Source: Natrinema sp. DC36 (GTDB lineage: Archaea > Halobacteriota > Halobacteria > Halobacteriales > Natrialbaceae). From it: a stretch of DNA of 64,000 nucleotides. Numbering within the stretch: position 1 is the first letter of the stretch; each line of letters opens with the position of its first letter. Location: assembly GCF_020405225.1 (NCBI RefSeq), contig NZ_CP084474.1:248001-312000 (forward strand). Reading direction: 5' to 3'. Positions 42,498 through 51,975 of this stretch are shown piece after piece. Below the pieces are notes generated by a model. The model was not told the DNA's origin. It searched no databases and worked only from the letters and a program-made list of their open reading frames with translations. Both the position numbers and the translations under genes were made by a program.

Positions 42498-43674
42498 CGT
42501 ACCCCTCCTGATCGTGAGTAGGGCCATCAACGGGAACTGCTGCCTCGTCGGGGGCACCGGATGTCTGCCCACCAGTCGGCGGCTCCTCAGCATCGTATCG
42601 AGACCCATCCGATGGAAGCCGGTCACCACGCTGCGTGTATCGCCAGTCGATCTTCGGCGTCTCAATTTCCGCATTGGGAATATGTGCGACGCCGGCGAGT
42701 TCGTCGACGGTCATGATCATACGGCGATCGATCCACTCGCGGTCGCGCATTCGAGAAAGGAATTGTCGAAGTCGTTTGGCTCGTTTCCGCTCTTTACGAT
42801 GCCAGACCGGAGTATCGTCGAGTCCCTGCTCCGTAACCGCGTTGTAGTACTTCCTGAACATCCCCGCAACGCCGCGGGCTCGAGCCTCAGCCTCGGCCTG
42901 TTCACTCGAGGCCGCCAATACGCGAATATTCACGTGGAACGCCTGTTGCCCACGCTGCTGTTCGATCGTCTTTGCGGCCTGCTTGTCCTTCGCGCTCGCC
43001 GGTCGGGTTCGGGGATTCAGCCATCCTACGGATGTCCCTTGGCGAAGTGCATGAGCGAGTTCGTCGACGCTATTGTGCTTGAAGCGGTCGCCGTCAGTCC
43101 ACGACTGCTTTGCAGGCCGGAAAATAACCTGTGTGACGACTGTACTCTCGTCGAGTGACAGCATTTCGCTGGTGATCTCGCCGTAGGGATCCGTCTCGAA
43201 GCCTTCGCTGTTGTGATGGCGAATCGGGTAGTACGGAATTTTCTCCATCTCGAGCCACGCGCCGGCGACGTACTGGTTAGAATCGATGACCGGAAACGCA
43301 TGGCCTTCCTCGACAGGGAAGATCTCACTGTTCGCGTAGTTGTTCCCGACCCGCCGTCGGAACTTGTCTGCGGCTGCCTCGGTCGCAGCGTGCATATAGA
43401 ACGAAATTTTGCCCTCATCGAACCAGACCTCGAACGAATGGTGATCACTCGTATTCTTCCCGCGGAAGTTCGTCGTCACATCGTGGACTGATTGCAGAAC
43501 GCCGGCCCCATCCACGACGCCGTTGTTCTCCTTATAGGGGCGGATTCGAAGGAGTAGCCCTGGCGTATCTGCTTGCTGCTGGATGAACGATCCCTTCTCT
43601 CCAAACTCGAGTTGCGTCGCCTCGTACTGGGGCGACGAACCGAGCAGTTTCGTGAAACGATTGAGCGGAGTCAT
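42487..43674 (-). CDS. Conserved conjugation-operon protein, N-terminal-like partner of HerA/VirB4
   Basis: A 395-residue protein beginning MTPLNRFTKLLGSSPQYEATQLEFGEKG. The body reads DHHSFEVWFDEGKISFYMHAATEAAADKFRRRVGNNYANSEIFPVEEGHAFPVID and AFHVNIRVLAASSEQAEAEARARGVAGMFRKYYNAV, a layout similar to the ATP-free N-terminal domains of DUF87/VirB4-type ATPases. No ATP-binding motif. It lies 4 bp downstream of the VirB4 stop and overlaps the coupling ATPase gene by 11 bp, so it is an operon member. It may be a membrane-proximal or substrate-presenting subunit; the role is inferred from position. Confidence 0.6.
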   Translation of the reverse strand: MTPLNRFTKLLGSSPQYEATQLEFGEKGSFIQQQADTPGLLLRIRPYKENNGVVDGAGVLQSVHDVTTNFRGKNTSDHHSFEVWFDEGKISFYMHAATEAAADKFRRRVGNNYANSEIFPVEEGHAFPVIDSNQYVAGAWLEMEKIPYYPIRHHNSEGFETDPYGEITSEMLSLDESTVVTQVIFRPAKQSWTDGDRFKHNSVDELAHALRQGTSVGWLNPRTRPASAKDKQAAKTIEQQRGQQAFHVNIRVLAASSEQAEAEARARGVAGMFRKYYNAVTEQGLDDTPVWHRKERKRAKRLRQFLSRMRDREWIDRRMIMTVDELAGVAHIPNAEIETPKIDWRYTQRGDRLPSDGSRYDAEEPPTGGQTSGAPDEAAVPVDGPTHDQEGYDGI

Positions 43675-43678
43675 AGTC

Positions 43679-46600
43679 TTAGTTGTCACATTCGGGTTCG
43701 GTTGTGCGCTGTTCGGGAGCTGACGCTCCGCCATCGGTCTGGATCGATGCCTCTTCGGTGTCTGTCTCTGCCTCAAGAGCCTGTTCGACGACTGCATCGA
43801 GGATCTCCGTCTTGGTGAGATCCTCCTCGAGAAGCTTGCTCGCCGTCTCAGCGGTAATGTCGAGACGGGTCGCAAGCGCGTTTTGCTGTGCCTCGCTCTC
43901 GACGAATTCCTCGAACGCGAGTAGTTCCGCTGACTCGTCGTTCATCACCTGCTGGATGAAGGTCTGATCCGCTGACTCGTAGTCGATAACCCGCTTCTCA
44001 AACTCGTCTGCGACCACGTGCAAGGGATAGGTGCCGTGTTCCTCAACGCGAACGAGTGCCTGACTGTATCCGAGGTCCGCTTTCCCGGCGTCGGCACCTC
44101 TGACGTACTGGCGCTGTTCTTTTGTCAACCCGATTTTGTCCGCCGTCCGGTCGTCGAGTTCGGGGAGTTTGTGGAAGACTTTGATCGGACACATCCCGAT
44201 GATCTTCTCGGCCTGCTCGGTCTCGTAGAACTCTTGAGCGGTCTGAGAAAGTAAGACCATTCGGAGACCGGCATGGCGTTGGTGACGGAACGCCGTCTCG
44301 AGGAAGTCGAGATTGGCCTGATCCTCGAAGAGGTAGTGTGCCTCGTCGATCGCGAGTTCGACGTTCCGTTGGGTGTTCTTCGCCTGCTGGTAGACCGTCG
44401 ACAGCAGCAATTGCATAAGGAACGTCTGCCGATCGATCCCCGAGGCACTCCCCTCGATCTGGCCGAGATCGATATAGACGACTTTGTTATCACCCTCGAG
44501 AATATCGATCTCCGAGCGATGAGAGAGGTTTTCGTAGGAGCCACCCTCGCGGAAGGGCTGGAAGGCAATCGCGAGTTCGTCGGCATACTGTGCGGCCCGT
44601 TCGCGAGCGGATTCGGATGCAGCGATGTTGTGCTCGTCCGGATTCTCGGCGATATCACAGAGGATCCGGTGGACGTCCTGCATCGTCGGCGAGTTCTCTG
44701 ACGTGTGCGTCGAGACGTCGTCCTCAACAACCCCTGCCTGTCGATAGGCTTCGTCGATCACATACGAGAGGACACCTGTCTCAGCCCCGAGTTCGATATC
44801 ACGCGCGTCGAGGAAGTTCTCGAGAACGGCGTAGATCTCGTCTTTCTTCGCCGAGAGGGGAGAGACCCCATCGCTGGACTCGAGGACGTGCTGTGGCGTC
44901 TCTCTGATTTCGAGGGGATTTAGCTTCGTGTCGCCCCCGACGGTGATCGTTTTCGCGTTCAAAGCGTCCGCGATACCACGGAAGCCGCCGACTGGATCGA
45001 CGAGGACGAGCATCGTGTCGTTGTGCCGCTTCATCATTCGAAGGTGGCGCATGATGTCGCCGAACGTCTTCCCAGCACCCGGCATTCCGACAACGAGTTC
45101 GCTGTGCCCCGTCTCGAGTTCCCACGGGTTGATTCGGATGGGGGAGCCGTTGTGACCGTGATAGCCGTATTCGATGCCGTCGTCCATCATCTGGTAGTTC
45201 GACGAGAACGGGAACATCGCGCCGATCGCCTGATTCGTCAGTGTGGACATCCGATCGCGACCGAGTTCGTTCGTCCCGAGCGGTGACACCGTTGCGAGGC
45301 CACGTTCCTGCCACCGGCTGGCAACCTTGAGCGTACAGTTCGCCGGGGCATCCTTGACGATCGACCGCAAGCGAGTCGTCTGATTGTCGAGCGCTTGCTC
45401 GCTGTCAGCGGCAAGGCGAATGAACACGCCACCGCGGTAGAACGACGCTTTGTTCGCCCGAACGAGCGACCGCATGTATTTCGCCTGCTCGATATCGTCC
45501 TGGAGATCCTCGGATTTGAGGCTGTTTGCGTCGTGCTGATTGATCTTCAAATCCGAGATCCAGTCCGCCATCATGTCTTGGGCCGACTGGCTGTCGAACG
45601 GGTAGAGGTGGATACTGATATCCGTCTGAAGGTCGGTCTCGAGCAATAGACGCTCGAGGAGGCCATCCGACGGTTCTTCAGGGAACTGTTCGATCCAGAA
45701 CGTACGGACGTACGTCTCGTCGTTGATCACGGCGTAGGTCGTCTCCCAATCGACCGTCGCTGGAGCGATAACCGACTGGTGCATCGTCGACGTATCTGGC
45801 AACCGCTCGCCGGAGGAAATCGAGAGATCTTCGTCGGTATTCTCTTCAGTACGATCGTCCGAACCCGGTTCCGGCGTACTGGTCCGTTCGTCCATTGCAT
45901 CGAGGACATCATCGGGATCGGGCGTTGCTGGAACACCATCGCTAATCCCGTGAGAGACGACCGGGAACGTGCCGAGTGCATCCGTGATATCAGCGTACTC
46001 CTCAGGCTGACACGACCAGTACTCCTTCGTGATCCGAGCGAGGTCGTATGCGTCGACAGGGCTAACTGAACACCGGTAGAGCGACGAGCCGCCGCGTCGG
46101 AGCTGGGTGAGTCGTGACTCGAGTTGCTCTTCTTTGAGTCGCTCACGTTCAGGGTCAGTCAGCTCATCGGTCTGGAACCGGTCGAAGAATCGACCTAACA
46201 TGGGCATCTCTGCGAGATAGGCGAGGACGCTGTCACCCGTCTTGTCGAACTGTTCGACATCGTCATCGTTCACTGCAGTGATGAGGTAGTACTCGCGGAT
46301 CGTTGTCGTCTCTGAGTCGATATCTCCGCTTTCGGTCGTGTTCGCGGTGACGTATTCCTCGAGAAGCCGCTTCAAGACCGGCCGTGACCGAACATCAGCG
46401 TCACCGAGTCGGTCCTGGTGTGCACGGACAACATCGTCGTCGTCGACCTCTCGGCTGGTGATATAGATCTTCACCGGGAAGTCCACAGTCGAGTTAACGA
46501 ACTCAGAAAGCGACTTTACAGCCTTCGCCCATGCGTCGTCGTCCTCGAGGGCCATGTTCGCTGGCTCGACTTGCATCGCTCCGACGAGTGCACCATCCGT

Positions 46601-46978
46601 TCGTTCGACAGCGTGGGGGTACACTCGTTGTAAGCGAGTCAGATACCGAACCTCGCTGTTGTCCTCACCACCGTGGGTATACTCCTTGTTCTTGATCGCC
46701 CAGCCGAAGCGGGCAGCGAGCCACTCAGTGAGCCAGAGGTATCTGGGCTTTACCTTGTGGAGCAAGAACAGGAGGATCGTGAGCATAATCCCGAATCCCA
46801 GTACCGGAATCGTCAGTGCAGCAGGGACGAACGTCGCTGCAACGACAGTGACGAACGCCACCGCGAGAAACAGCATGAGTTCGCCGATCGTGTACCCTCG
46901 GAAGAACGCCGTAGTGCCGCCTAGTGATTGATGGATCTTTCTCGTACTATACTCGCTATCAGCTGTATTCGTACTCAT
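43679..46978 (-). CDS. virB4: VirB4-family ATPase of a type IV secretion system
   Basis: A 1099-residue protein. Two transmembrane helices lie near residues 28-75 (GELMLFLAVAFVTVVAATF, PVLGFGIMLTILLFLL), as in TraC/VirB3-VirB4 fusions with a VirB3-like head. The VirB4 body contains Walker A GMPGAGKT (631-638), LAIDEAHYLFEDQ (Walker B near 876), and LRMVLLSQTAQEFYETEQAEKIIGMCPIKVFHKL. Acidic linkers (SEPGSDDRTEENTDEDLS-like) are haloarchaeal. VirB4 powers pilus assembly and DNA transport. It sits between the VirB6-like gene and the coupling partner with a gap of 4-6 bp to both. Confidence 0.93.
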   Translation of the reverse strand: MSTNTADSEYSTRKIHQSLGGTTAFFRGYTIGELMLFLAVAFVTVVAATFVPAALTIPVLGFGIMLTILLFLLHKVKPRYLWLTEWLAARFGWAIKNKEYTHGGEDNSEVRYLTRLQRVYPHAVERTDGALVGAMQVEPANMALEDDDAWAKAVKSLSEFVNSTVDFPVKIYITSREVDDDDVVRAHQDRLGDADVRSRPVLKRLLEEYVTANTTESGDIDSETTTIREYYLITAVNDDDVEQFDKTGDSVLAYLAEMPMLGRFFDRFQTDELTDPERERLKEEQLESRLTQLRRGGSSLYRCSVSPVDAYDLARITKEYWSCQPEEYADITDALGTFPVVSHGISDGVPATPDPDDVLDAMDERTSTPEPGSDDRTEENTDEDLSISSGERLPDTSTMHQSVIAPATVDWETTYAVINDETYVRTFWIEQFPEEPSDGLLERLLLETDLQTDISIHLYPFDSQSAQDMMADWISDLKINQHDANSLKSEDLQDDIEQAKYMRSLVRANKASFYRGGVFIRLAADSEQALDNQTTRLRSIVKDAPANCTLKVASRWQERGLATVSPLGTNELGRDRMSTLTNQAIGAMFPFSSNYQMMDDGIEYGYHGHNGSPIRINPWELETGHSELVVGMPGAGKTFGDIMRHLRMMKRHNDTMLVLVDPVGGFRGIADALNAKTITVGGDTKLNPLEIRETPQHVLESSDGVSPLSAKKDEIYAVLENFLDARDIELGAETGVLSYVIDEAYRQAGVVEDDVSTHTSENSPTMQDVHRILCDIAENPDEHNIAASESARERAAQYADELAIAFQPFREGGSYENLSHRSEIDILEGDNKVVYIDLGQIEGSASGIDRQTFLMQLLLSTVYQQAKNTQRNVELAIDEAHYLFEDQANLDFLETAFRHQRHAGLRMVLLSQTAQEFYETEQAEKIIGMCPIKVFHKLPELDDRTADKIGLTKEQRQYVRGADAGKADLGYSQALVRVEEHGTYPLHVVADEFEKRVIDYESADQTFIQQVMNDESAELLAFEEFVESEAQQNALATRLDITAETASKLLEEDLTKTEILDAVVEQALEAETDTEEASIQTDGGASAPEQRTTEPECDN

Positions 46979-46984
46979 ACGAAA

Positions 46985-48193
46985 TTACCACCGAGAGACC
47001 TTCTGTTTCGTGTTCTTGAGCCCGCGCTTTGCTCGAGTCGATGTCTTCTGTGTCGCCTTACGAGCGTCATCGGCGGCTTTGTCTCGCATACGGCCCGTCT
47101 TCGACTTCCGCAGATTGTTGTACCGACCGGCGTGAGCCTTCGTCGAGCGGGCTGATGCACCGAGCTGATAGGCTTTCGAGTTGCCACCTCCGAGCGTCGT
47201 CTGGCCACTCTTCGTTACTGCGCCAACCTGATTGTTCGCGTATCCTCGATGGACGTTTCGGGCACCCCGGACAGCCTTTCCAGAGGTGCGTTTTGCCTTT
47301 GCAGCCCCAGATGCGGCTGCTGCAGGATTCGTTGCCGAGACGCCTTTCTGTGCGACGGTTCGTATTGCCGGGCTGCTCCAGTACACCGTCATGATCATCG
47401 TGATAATCGCCGCAGGAATCAGCGTCAACCCGATGAACAACGAAAAAAGTCCATCAACAGAGGTTTCGAGACCACCGACCTCCCAGCCGATTCGGAAGAG
47501 GATGGCTGGCGGAATCCCAGCGAGCACTAAGCCTGGATAGATCCCTGAAGCCTGACGTGCCATGTTTGCCGCGGGACTAAATGGCCAGACTTCCATCGAC
47601 CAGAGAACGCCCAGTAGCGGCATGATCGGCGTCAAGACGCAGAGTGCGATCCACCGGAGAGCGACGACAAATCCTGCAATAACTAAGAAGAAGTTCGATA
47701 TGACGACCATCGCAAGAATGGTGAACATGCCTCCAAGCGAGGATTGGATGAGGCCACCGAGTCCTGCTGACATCTCGTCGACTGGGGCAATCGTCATACC
47801 TACTGCGTCGATGAACTGCAACGGAATCGATACAAGTGGAAACCAAACAAAAGTCCCCATAAATACGAGACCAAGTCGTCGCAGGAGCTGTTTTCGTCGG
47901 TACTCACTCATCGAACCTGCCCGGAGTCCAACAAACGCAAAGGCGATAACCGACAGCATGATCGCCAGCGGCATGATGTATGAGAGGTATACGTCTTGGT
48001 ACAAACTCTCCCATGGCGCATTGTCCGGGGTTCCAACAACCATATACCCCGAATCCGATTTTGGGGTCGGAACTCCGACGATTGGACCTAAGATCGCTTC
48101 ATAAATGTCATTGACAAGGCCGAGAAGTGCATCGGTAAAATCCTCGATGACGTTCTCGATTGCATTCTCAACTTCGTTTTGAAGCCATCCCAT
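46985..48193 (-). CDS. VirB6/TrbL-like membrane protein
   Basis: A 402-residue polytopic protein: an acidic N-terminal amphipathic head (NEVENAIENVIEDFTDALLGLVNDIYEAILG), about six to seven transmembrane helices (residues 70-290) and a long basic C-terminal tail (KAKRTSGKAVRGARNVHRGYA...TRAKRGLKNTKQKVSRW). The helix order and the loop-rich centre follow the VirB6 plan, in which the protein forms part of the inner-membrane translocation pore. It lies directly upstream of virB4 in the transcription order. Annotation is by topology and context rather than motif. Confidence 0.7.
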   Translation of the reverse strand: MGWLQNEVENAIENVIEDFTDALLGLVNDIYEAILGPIVGVPTPKSDSGYMVVGTPDNAPWESLYQDVYLSYIMPLAIMLSVIAFAFVGLRAGSMSEYRRKQLLRRLGLVFMGTFVWFPLVSIPLQFIDAVGMTIAPVDEMSAGLGGLIQSSLGGMFTILAMVVISNFFLVIAGFVVALRWIALCVLTPIMPLLGVLWSMEVWPFSPAANMARQASGIYPGLVLAGIPPAILFRIGWEVGGLETSVDGLFSLFIGLTLIPAAIITMIMTVYWSSPAIRTVAQKGVSATNPAAAASGAAKAKRTSGKAVRGARNVHRGYANNQVGAVTKSGQTTLGGGNSKAYQLGASARSTKAHAGRYNNLRKSKTGRMRDKAADDARKATQKTSTRAKRGLKNTKQKVSRW

Positions 48194-49051
48194 TCAATTC
48201 TCACCCCCATTAGATATTGACTCATTTGGACTGCCTTCTACAATAGAAAGCTCACACGACTGATCACCATCATAGCGGAGTTGCTGAGTATAGGATGGAT
48301 CTCCACCTACCTGTACGACAGCCGTCACCGTCATCGGTTCTGTGCCGAGTTCTCCACAGTCAAGTGATCTAACTGCGTTTCCGGTTCGGTAGACAGGACG
48401 TTTTGATTGAACTGTAGTCTCCCCTGGCGGTAAGCGTGTCTCGTGAAAGTATGACTGCGATTCCTTCGATTGCAGTCGAGCAACTGGAGCACCTGCCCAC
48501 TCGAGTTCAGTGAGCAACGATGGAATCGTCCCCGTGTTCTCAATAACGACTGCCGCATATGTCTCCCAATTAGGCGAGTTTTTGTCCCACTCCATGTCGG
48601 GATTCTCTGCCGCCCACAGGACATCTGTGATCGTACAGTTAGCCTCGAGCGTGAGCGTTGTTGTATCGACCTGATCGTCTCCATCAAGGGCGACTAGCTC
48701 GTATTTTCCTGTGGAGAAGTCATCTTCATATCGGCCAAGAATTTCGAACGATGTCTCGGTCTCGCCGTTCTCGAGACGCTGTTGATCGTACAGCTCTCCA
48801 CTCGGATCAACGAGGTTGATGAACTCAACCGATGTCTCATCGGCAACTTCGATCTCGAGGTTCTCCTTCGCTATCTCGACGGACGCGAAGACATCACTTT
48901 CTCCAGCACTGATTCCATTCCCATCTGTACTATTGTTTGAGGGGTCTGACCCTGACGCACAGCCAGCAAGAGTGGCTGTACTAACGCCGAGAGTAGCAAG
49001 GACTGACCTGCGAGCGATACGACTGCCATCCGTATTGGAATTTTCTGTCAT
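48194..49051 (-). CDS. Secreted lipoprotein of the transfer operon
   Basis: A 285-residue Tat lipoprotein: RIARRSVLATLGVSTATLAGC (twin-Arg, lipobox LAGC near residue 32), an acidic Ser/Asn linker, then beta-rich repeats (EIEVADETSVEFINLVDPSG, KYELVALDGDDQVDTTTLTLEANCTITDV). The ATG at 49051 overlaps the upstream gene's stop by four bases (ATGA). It would sit at the outer face of the cytoplasmic membrane, perhaps supporting the pilus base. The function is not known. Confidence 0.65.
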   Translation of the reverse strand: MTENSNTDGSRIARRSVLATLGVSTATLAGCASGSDPSNNSTDGNGISAGESDVFASVEIAKENLEIEVADETSVEFINLVDPSGELYDQQRLENGETETSFEILGRYEDDFSTGKYELVALDGDDQVDTTTLTLEANCTITDVLWAAENPDMEWDKNSPNWETYAAVVIENTGTIPSLLTELEWAGAPVARLQSKESQSYFHETRLPPGETTVQSKRPVYRTGNAVRSLDCGELGTEPMTVTAVVQVGGDPSYTQQLRYDGDQSCELSIVEGSPNESISNGGEN

Positions 49052-50802
49052 TGTTGATCTGTAAGTCCGAGGAACGTGCCTCCGGACAGGTAGTCGAAAC
49101 CGTAGACGGCCAGAGCGACCGGCAGAAACCAGAGCAGTGTTACGAGAATCAACTGAACGATCTTCTGGAAACCGGGATATTTCGGTGGGATCTTCACCCG
49201 GTCCTCCGCTGCAGAGTACAGTTGATTCGCGCGCCACCACTCAGTTGGAATGTACTCCCCATCAACGACTACAGATGGCCGGCTCTCGAGTTCGAGAACG
49301 GCCATTCCACTAGCGTTGACGGTGGTGGACTGATTCCCAACTTCGACCCGGCCGGTTGTAATCGGATCGTCGGTCGCCTTCTCTGTGACAGTTGCCTGAA
49401 CGAGGGCTCCTGACGAGTTCGCCTCGAGGACCGTCAACTCAAGGTTCGTTTCGCGAACGGTTCCGTCGTCGTCGATCGAGACGGGTTGCGACTGACCACG
49501 GACGATGCCGTGAACGGTCACCTCGTCAAAGGTCGCTGCTGGAAGCGTCTCCGATTGGACGGCGACTGACGTTGCGTTCACATAGCGATCGACAGTCGCA
49601 ATATCGATCTCGTTCGGGAGGGAGGGACCGTCTCGTTCACTTCCCCAGGCTTCTTCGATAACTAACGGCGGCTCAGCAGTATCCGTCGCCTCGCTTGGCA
49701 TATCTGGCCGTTTCTGCGTCGGTACGGCGTGGATTTGCGCTGGGCGGACGGATGAGTTCTTCCGGATAGCGTCGCTTTCCGTTCGAGAAACCATCGTGTG
49801 CCAGCCGTCTGCTCCGACAGAGTAGAACCGCCAATTTCCACGAAGACGAGCGGTACTGTCAACATCGATTGCTGCCCACACAGTGCCCGGATGCATGACG
49901 ACACCAGTGCGATTCTCGTCGCTTTCGAACGTCACGCGCTTCCCGTCACTATTGTCGATCCGAGTAACGACCGTCTGACGGGATTCGGTTGCTGTTACCC
50001 GCTCACTCACATTCTCGGTTTCAGTCTCCCACGACTCATCACAGGAATCTGCCTCACTGTCGTAATCATCGCATGTTCGTATTTCATGGCGAAGGCGAAC
50101 GGAGATCGCAACGTCCACGGAGAGGTTCTGCGTCCCTGACAGCCCACTATACTCAAGAGTAGAGCGATGATTGTTGTCTGAGTCGAGTACCCGACCGTCT
50201 GCCCGTAGTTCGACACTGTCAATATCAGTCTCAGCAGTCGACCACCGGCTGCGGACCGAGCCAGTGGTATCGTCATCTGGAACACGGACTCGGTAATCGG
50301 TTATCGCGAGGATCTCACCATCTGGAGCGATGTACTGTGTCGAGCTGTTTCCTGAATGCAACACCGTCGACGGCTGGACTGCAAAGATGCTCGCGTACGC
50401 ATCTCTGATATAGAGTCCGTCCTCGAGCTGTGCTCCCTCGGGATGAACTGACGTCGTCTCATTCCCGGGGGTGAAGTCCTGGATATCACCGCTGTTCCAG
50501 GTTTCGACGGCTTCAACCGGTTCTTCGAACGGGACATCCGTCGACTCTGCGAGCCGAGCGGAAAATTCCACATCGGAAGAAACGGTATCCGTAAATTCCT
50601 CACTCGAGCGGTCCCCCTTATCTATGTCTTCCGACCACAACAGCGGGAACCGCGTTTCGTTTACACCGTAATCCGGTCCGTCAGCAGGAATCGCCGTACT
50701 CGAGTTTGGGTCAGCTGCAGCGACACATGCAGTCAGACTCGCAACGCCTCCGCTTACGGCGAGGAACGCGACGGCGATGACGATCACACGTGACATGGTC
50801 AT
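49048..50802 (-). CDS. Large surface-exposed protein of the transfer operon
   Basis: A 584-residue protein with an N-terminal signal peptide (SRVIVIAVAFLAVSGGVASLTACVAA), a large extracytoplasmic region with many Asn-x-Ser/Thr sequons and beta-sandwich-like repeats (WSTAETDIDSVELRADGRVLDSD, GRVEVGNQSTTVNASGMAVLELESRPSVVVDGEYIP), and one C-terminal transmembrane helix (IVQLILVTLLWFLPVALAVYG). Organised like an archaeal surface-anchored adhesin or transfer channel component. Known VirB5/VirB10 families are not recognised in the sequence. A paired role with the pilin at 50834 is likely. Confidence 0.65.
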   Translation of the reverse strand: MTMSRVIVIAVAFLAVSGGVASLTACVAAADPNSSTAIPADGPDYGVNETRFPLLWSEDIDKGDRSSEEFTDTVSSDVEFSARLAESTDVPFEEPVEAVETWNSGDIQDFTPGNETTSVHPEGAQLEDGLYIRDAYASIFAVQPSTVLHSGNSSTQYIAPDGEILAITDYRVRVPDDDTTGSVRSRWSTAETDIDSVELRADGRVLDSDNNHRSTLEYSGLSGTQNLSVDVAISVRLRHEIRTCDDYDSEADSCDESWETETENVSERVTATESRQTVVTRIDNSDGKRVTFESDENRTGVVMHPGTVWAAIDVDSTARLRGNWRFYSVGADGWHTMVSRTESDAIRKNSSVRPAQIHAVPTQKRPDMPSEATDTAEPPLVIEEAWGSERDGPSLPNEIDIATVDRYVNATSVAVQSETLPAATFDEVTVHGIVRGQSQPVSIDDDGTVRETNLELTVLEANSSGALVQATVTEKATDDPITTGRVEVGNQSTTVNASGMAVLELESRPSVVVDGEYIPTEWWRANQLYSAAEDRVKIPPKYPGFQKIVQLILVTLLWFLPVALAVYGFDYLSGGTFLGLTDQQ

Positions 50803-50833
50803 TGGATTTCGGTGAAACGGTTTGTCTGCTGTA

Positions 50834-51319
50834 TTAGAACGGTTTCACGCAGTCAGAGAAGCCGAATCCCATCTGACTGCCGACTTTGTCGATAAGTTCC
50901 GGTGAGATGAGGGCGAGGACGATGATGCCGAATCCGATACCCGACATTACGAGCTTCTCTTTGGCTTGGTTCTTCTTTTCAGGGTTCCCACCAGCACGCA
51001 TATACGAGAGGCCAGCTCGACCGACATAGAAACCAGTTGCAGGGAGCCCGAGACCAGCAACAGCACCAAAAACAATACCGATACCAGTCTCGACGCCCGT
51101 GCCGCAATAAACGTCTCCAACATTACTTTGAGCCGTAGCTGGACCTACTGCAACAATTAACAAGAGGAGTCCAGTCGCGAGTGAGACAAGCTGTGGTGGA
51201 ACAGAGGTGAAAAGCGACTGCACTCGCAGTCTCGTTTTACGAGACGTAGAGGACTCCTCGTTGGTAGTGGGGTGTTCACTGGACGATTCAGTCGCTGTGG
51301 GGGATGAACGATTACTCAT
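50834..51319 (-). CDS. VirB2-like pilin candidate
   Basis: A 161-residue protein. A polar N-terminus with Ser/Thr repeats is followed by a hydrophobic segment ending in ATAQSNVGDVY (signal-peptidase-like site), then two close transmembrane helices (GIGIVFGAVAGLGLPATGFYVG and EKLVMSGIGFGIIVLALI) separated by a short basic loop (NPEKKNQAKEK). Two helices with a basic loop after a cleavable signal are the VirB2/TraA pilin plan. A pair of Cys (VYCGTG, FSDCVKPF) could form a disulfide. ATG 51319 overlaps the upstream RHH gene by 8 bp. Confidence 0.65.
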   Translation of the reverse strand: MSNRSSPTATESSSEHPTTNEESSTSRKTRLRVQSLFTSVPPQLVSLATGLLLLIVAVGPATAQSNVGDVYCGTGVETGIGIVFGAVAGLGLPATGFYVGRAGLSYMRAGGNPEKKNQAKEKLVMSGIGFGIIVLALISPELIDKVGSQMGFGFSDCVKPF

Positions 51320-51593
51320 GGGAAACTGAGTTGACGCTTGGTGTGTCGAGGATGTTTTCGAGATCCTCAAGGCACGAGGTCTGGTCGATCAGGTCGTCGA
51401 GGTCACGATCGTCGTCGCGGAGCGCTTCTTCGATAAGTGCGACGAGCCTATCTCTCTCGATGTCACGGTATGCCATCTGCTCGGCGAGTGCCTCGCGGAA
51501 TAGCCCCGATGCGTTGATACCGGTCGCCCAACTGAGGAACAGGGCGTCGGCGGGCATAACCGAAATAGTCGTAGTGGTAGTTCGTTTCACCAT
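51312..51593 (-). CDS. Ribbon-helix-helix-like regulator of the transfer operon
   Basis: A 93-residue protein: VKRTTTTTISVMPADALFLSWATGINASGLFREALAEQM (strand plus helix-turn-helix, RHH-like), then DIERDRLVALIEEALRDDDRDLDDLIDQTSCLEDLENILD. Its position at the head of the transfer operon suggests copy-number or transfer control. Alternatively, it is a structural partner of the pilin. It overlaps the pilin gene by 8 bp and ends a few bp from the first gene. Confidence 0.55.
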   Translation of the reverse strand: MVKRTTTTTISVMPADALFLSWATGINASGLFREALAEQMAYRDIERDRLVALIEEALRDDDRDLDDLIDQTSCLEDLENILDTPSVNSVSHE

Positions 51594-51597
51594 TCTT

Positions 51598-51828
51598 TTA
51601 CTCACAGATCACTCGCTGACTGCGGAAGCTCGAGAGAAGGCCCTCATCCTGCGGGGTTCTGACCGCAGAGTTACCGTTTCGATCAGAGTCTCGATGAATC
51701 AGTAACCGTGTGACTCGAGCGCTGAACTGGAGGAGTTCATCGCTACCGTCAACGAGCCAAGTGGAGAGGAGTGAGGGTACTTCTTGATCGAGTCGGTCCT
51801 GAATTATCTCCATTGGATGTTTTGCCAC
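51598..51828 (-). CDS. Hypothetical first gene of the transfer operon
   Basis: 76 residues from GTG 51828, or 71 from ATG 51813. The sequence MEIIQDRLDQEVPSLLSTWL and then RNGNSAVRTPQDEGLLSSFR has no recognised domain. A TATA-like CTATATTTT (51863-51871 on the plus strand; AAAATATAG read in the direction of transcription) lies about 35 bp upstream of the GTG, so this marks the operon promoter. Confidence 0.5.
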   Translation of the reverse strand: MAKHPMEIIQDRLDQEVPSLLSTWLVDGSDELLQFSARVTRLLIHRDSDRNGNSAVRTPQDEGLLSSFRSQRVICE

Positions 51829-51862
51829 TGGTTCTCACCAAGCGAAAGCTCACGGAGAACAA

Positions 51863-51871
51863 CTATATTTT
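51863..51871 (-). promoter_or_regulatory. TATA-type promoter of the transfer operon
   Basis: AAAATATAG in the transcribed direction, about 35 bp before the GTG at 51828, is a good match to an archaeal TATA box. No other strong box lies nearer to the operon's first gene. Confidence 0.45.
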
Positions 51872-51975
51872 CACTGGCGTTTACACCGTCAATATGTATG
51901 TAATTCGTACTATTATTTAATTATCAGATGACTCTCTGACCTATGGATAATCGATAGACAGACGTTTGATGAATT

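Noticed and set aside
42497..42674. Upstream start of the coupling ATPase at 42674
   Set aside because: The added 59 residues are Arg-rich and lie in the frame shadow of the preceding gene; ATG 42497 has a GGAGGGG ribosome-binding site and the usual short overlap.
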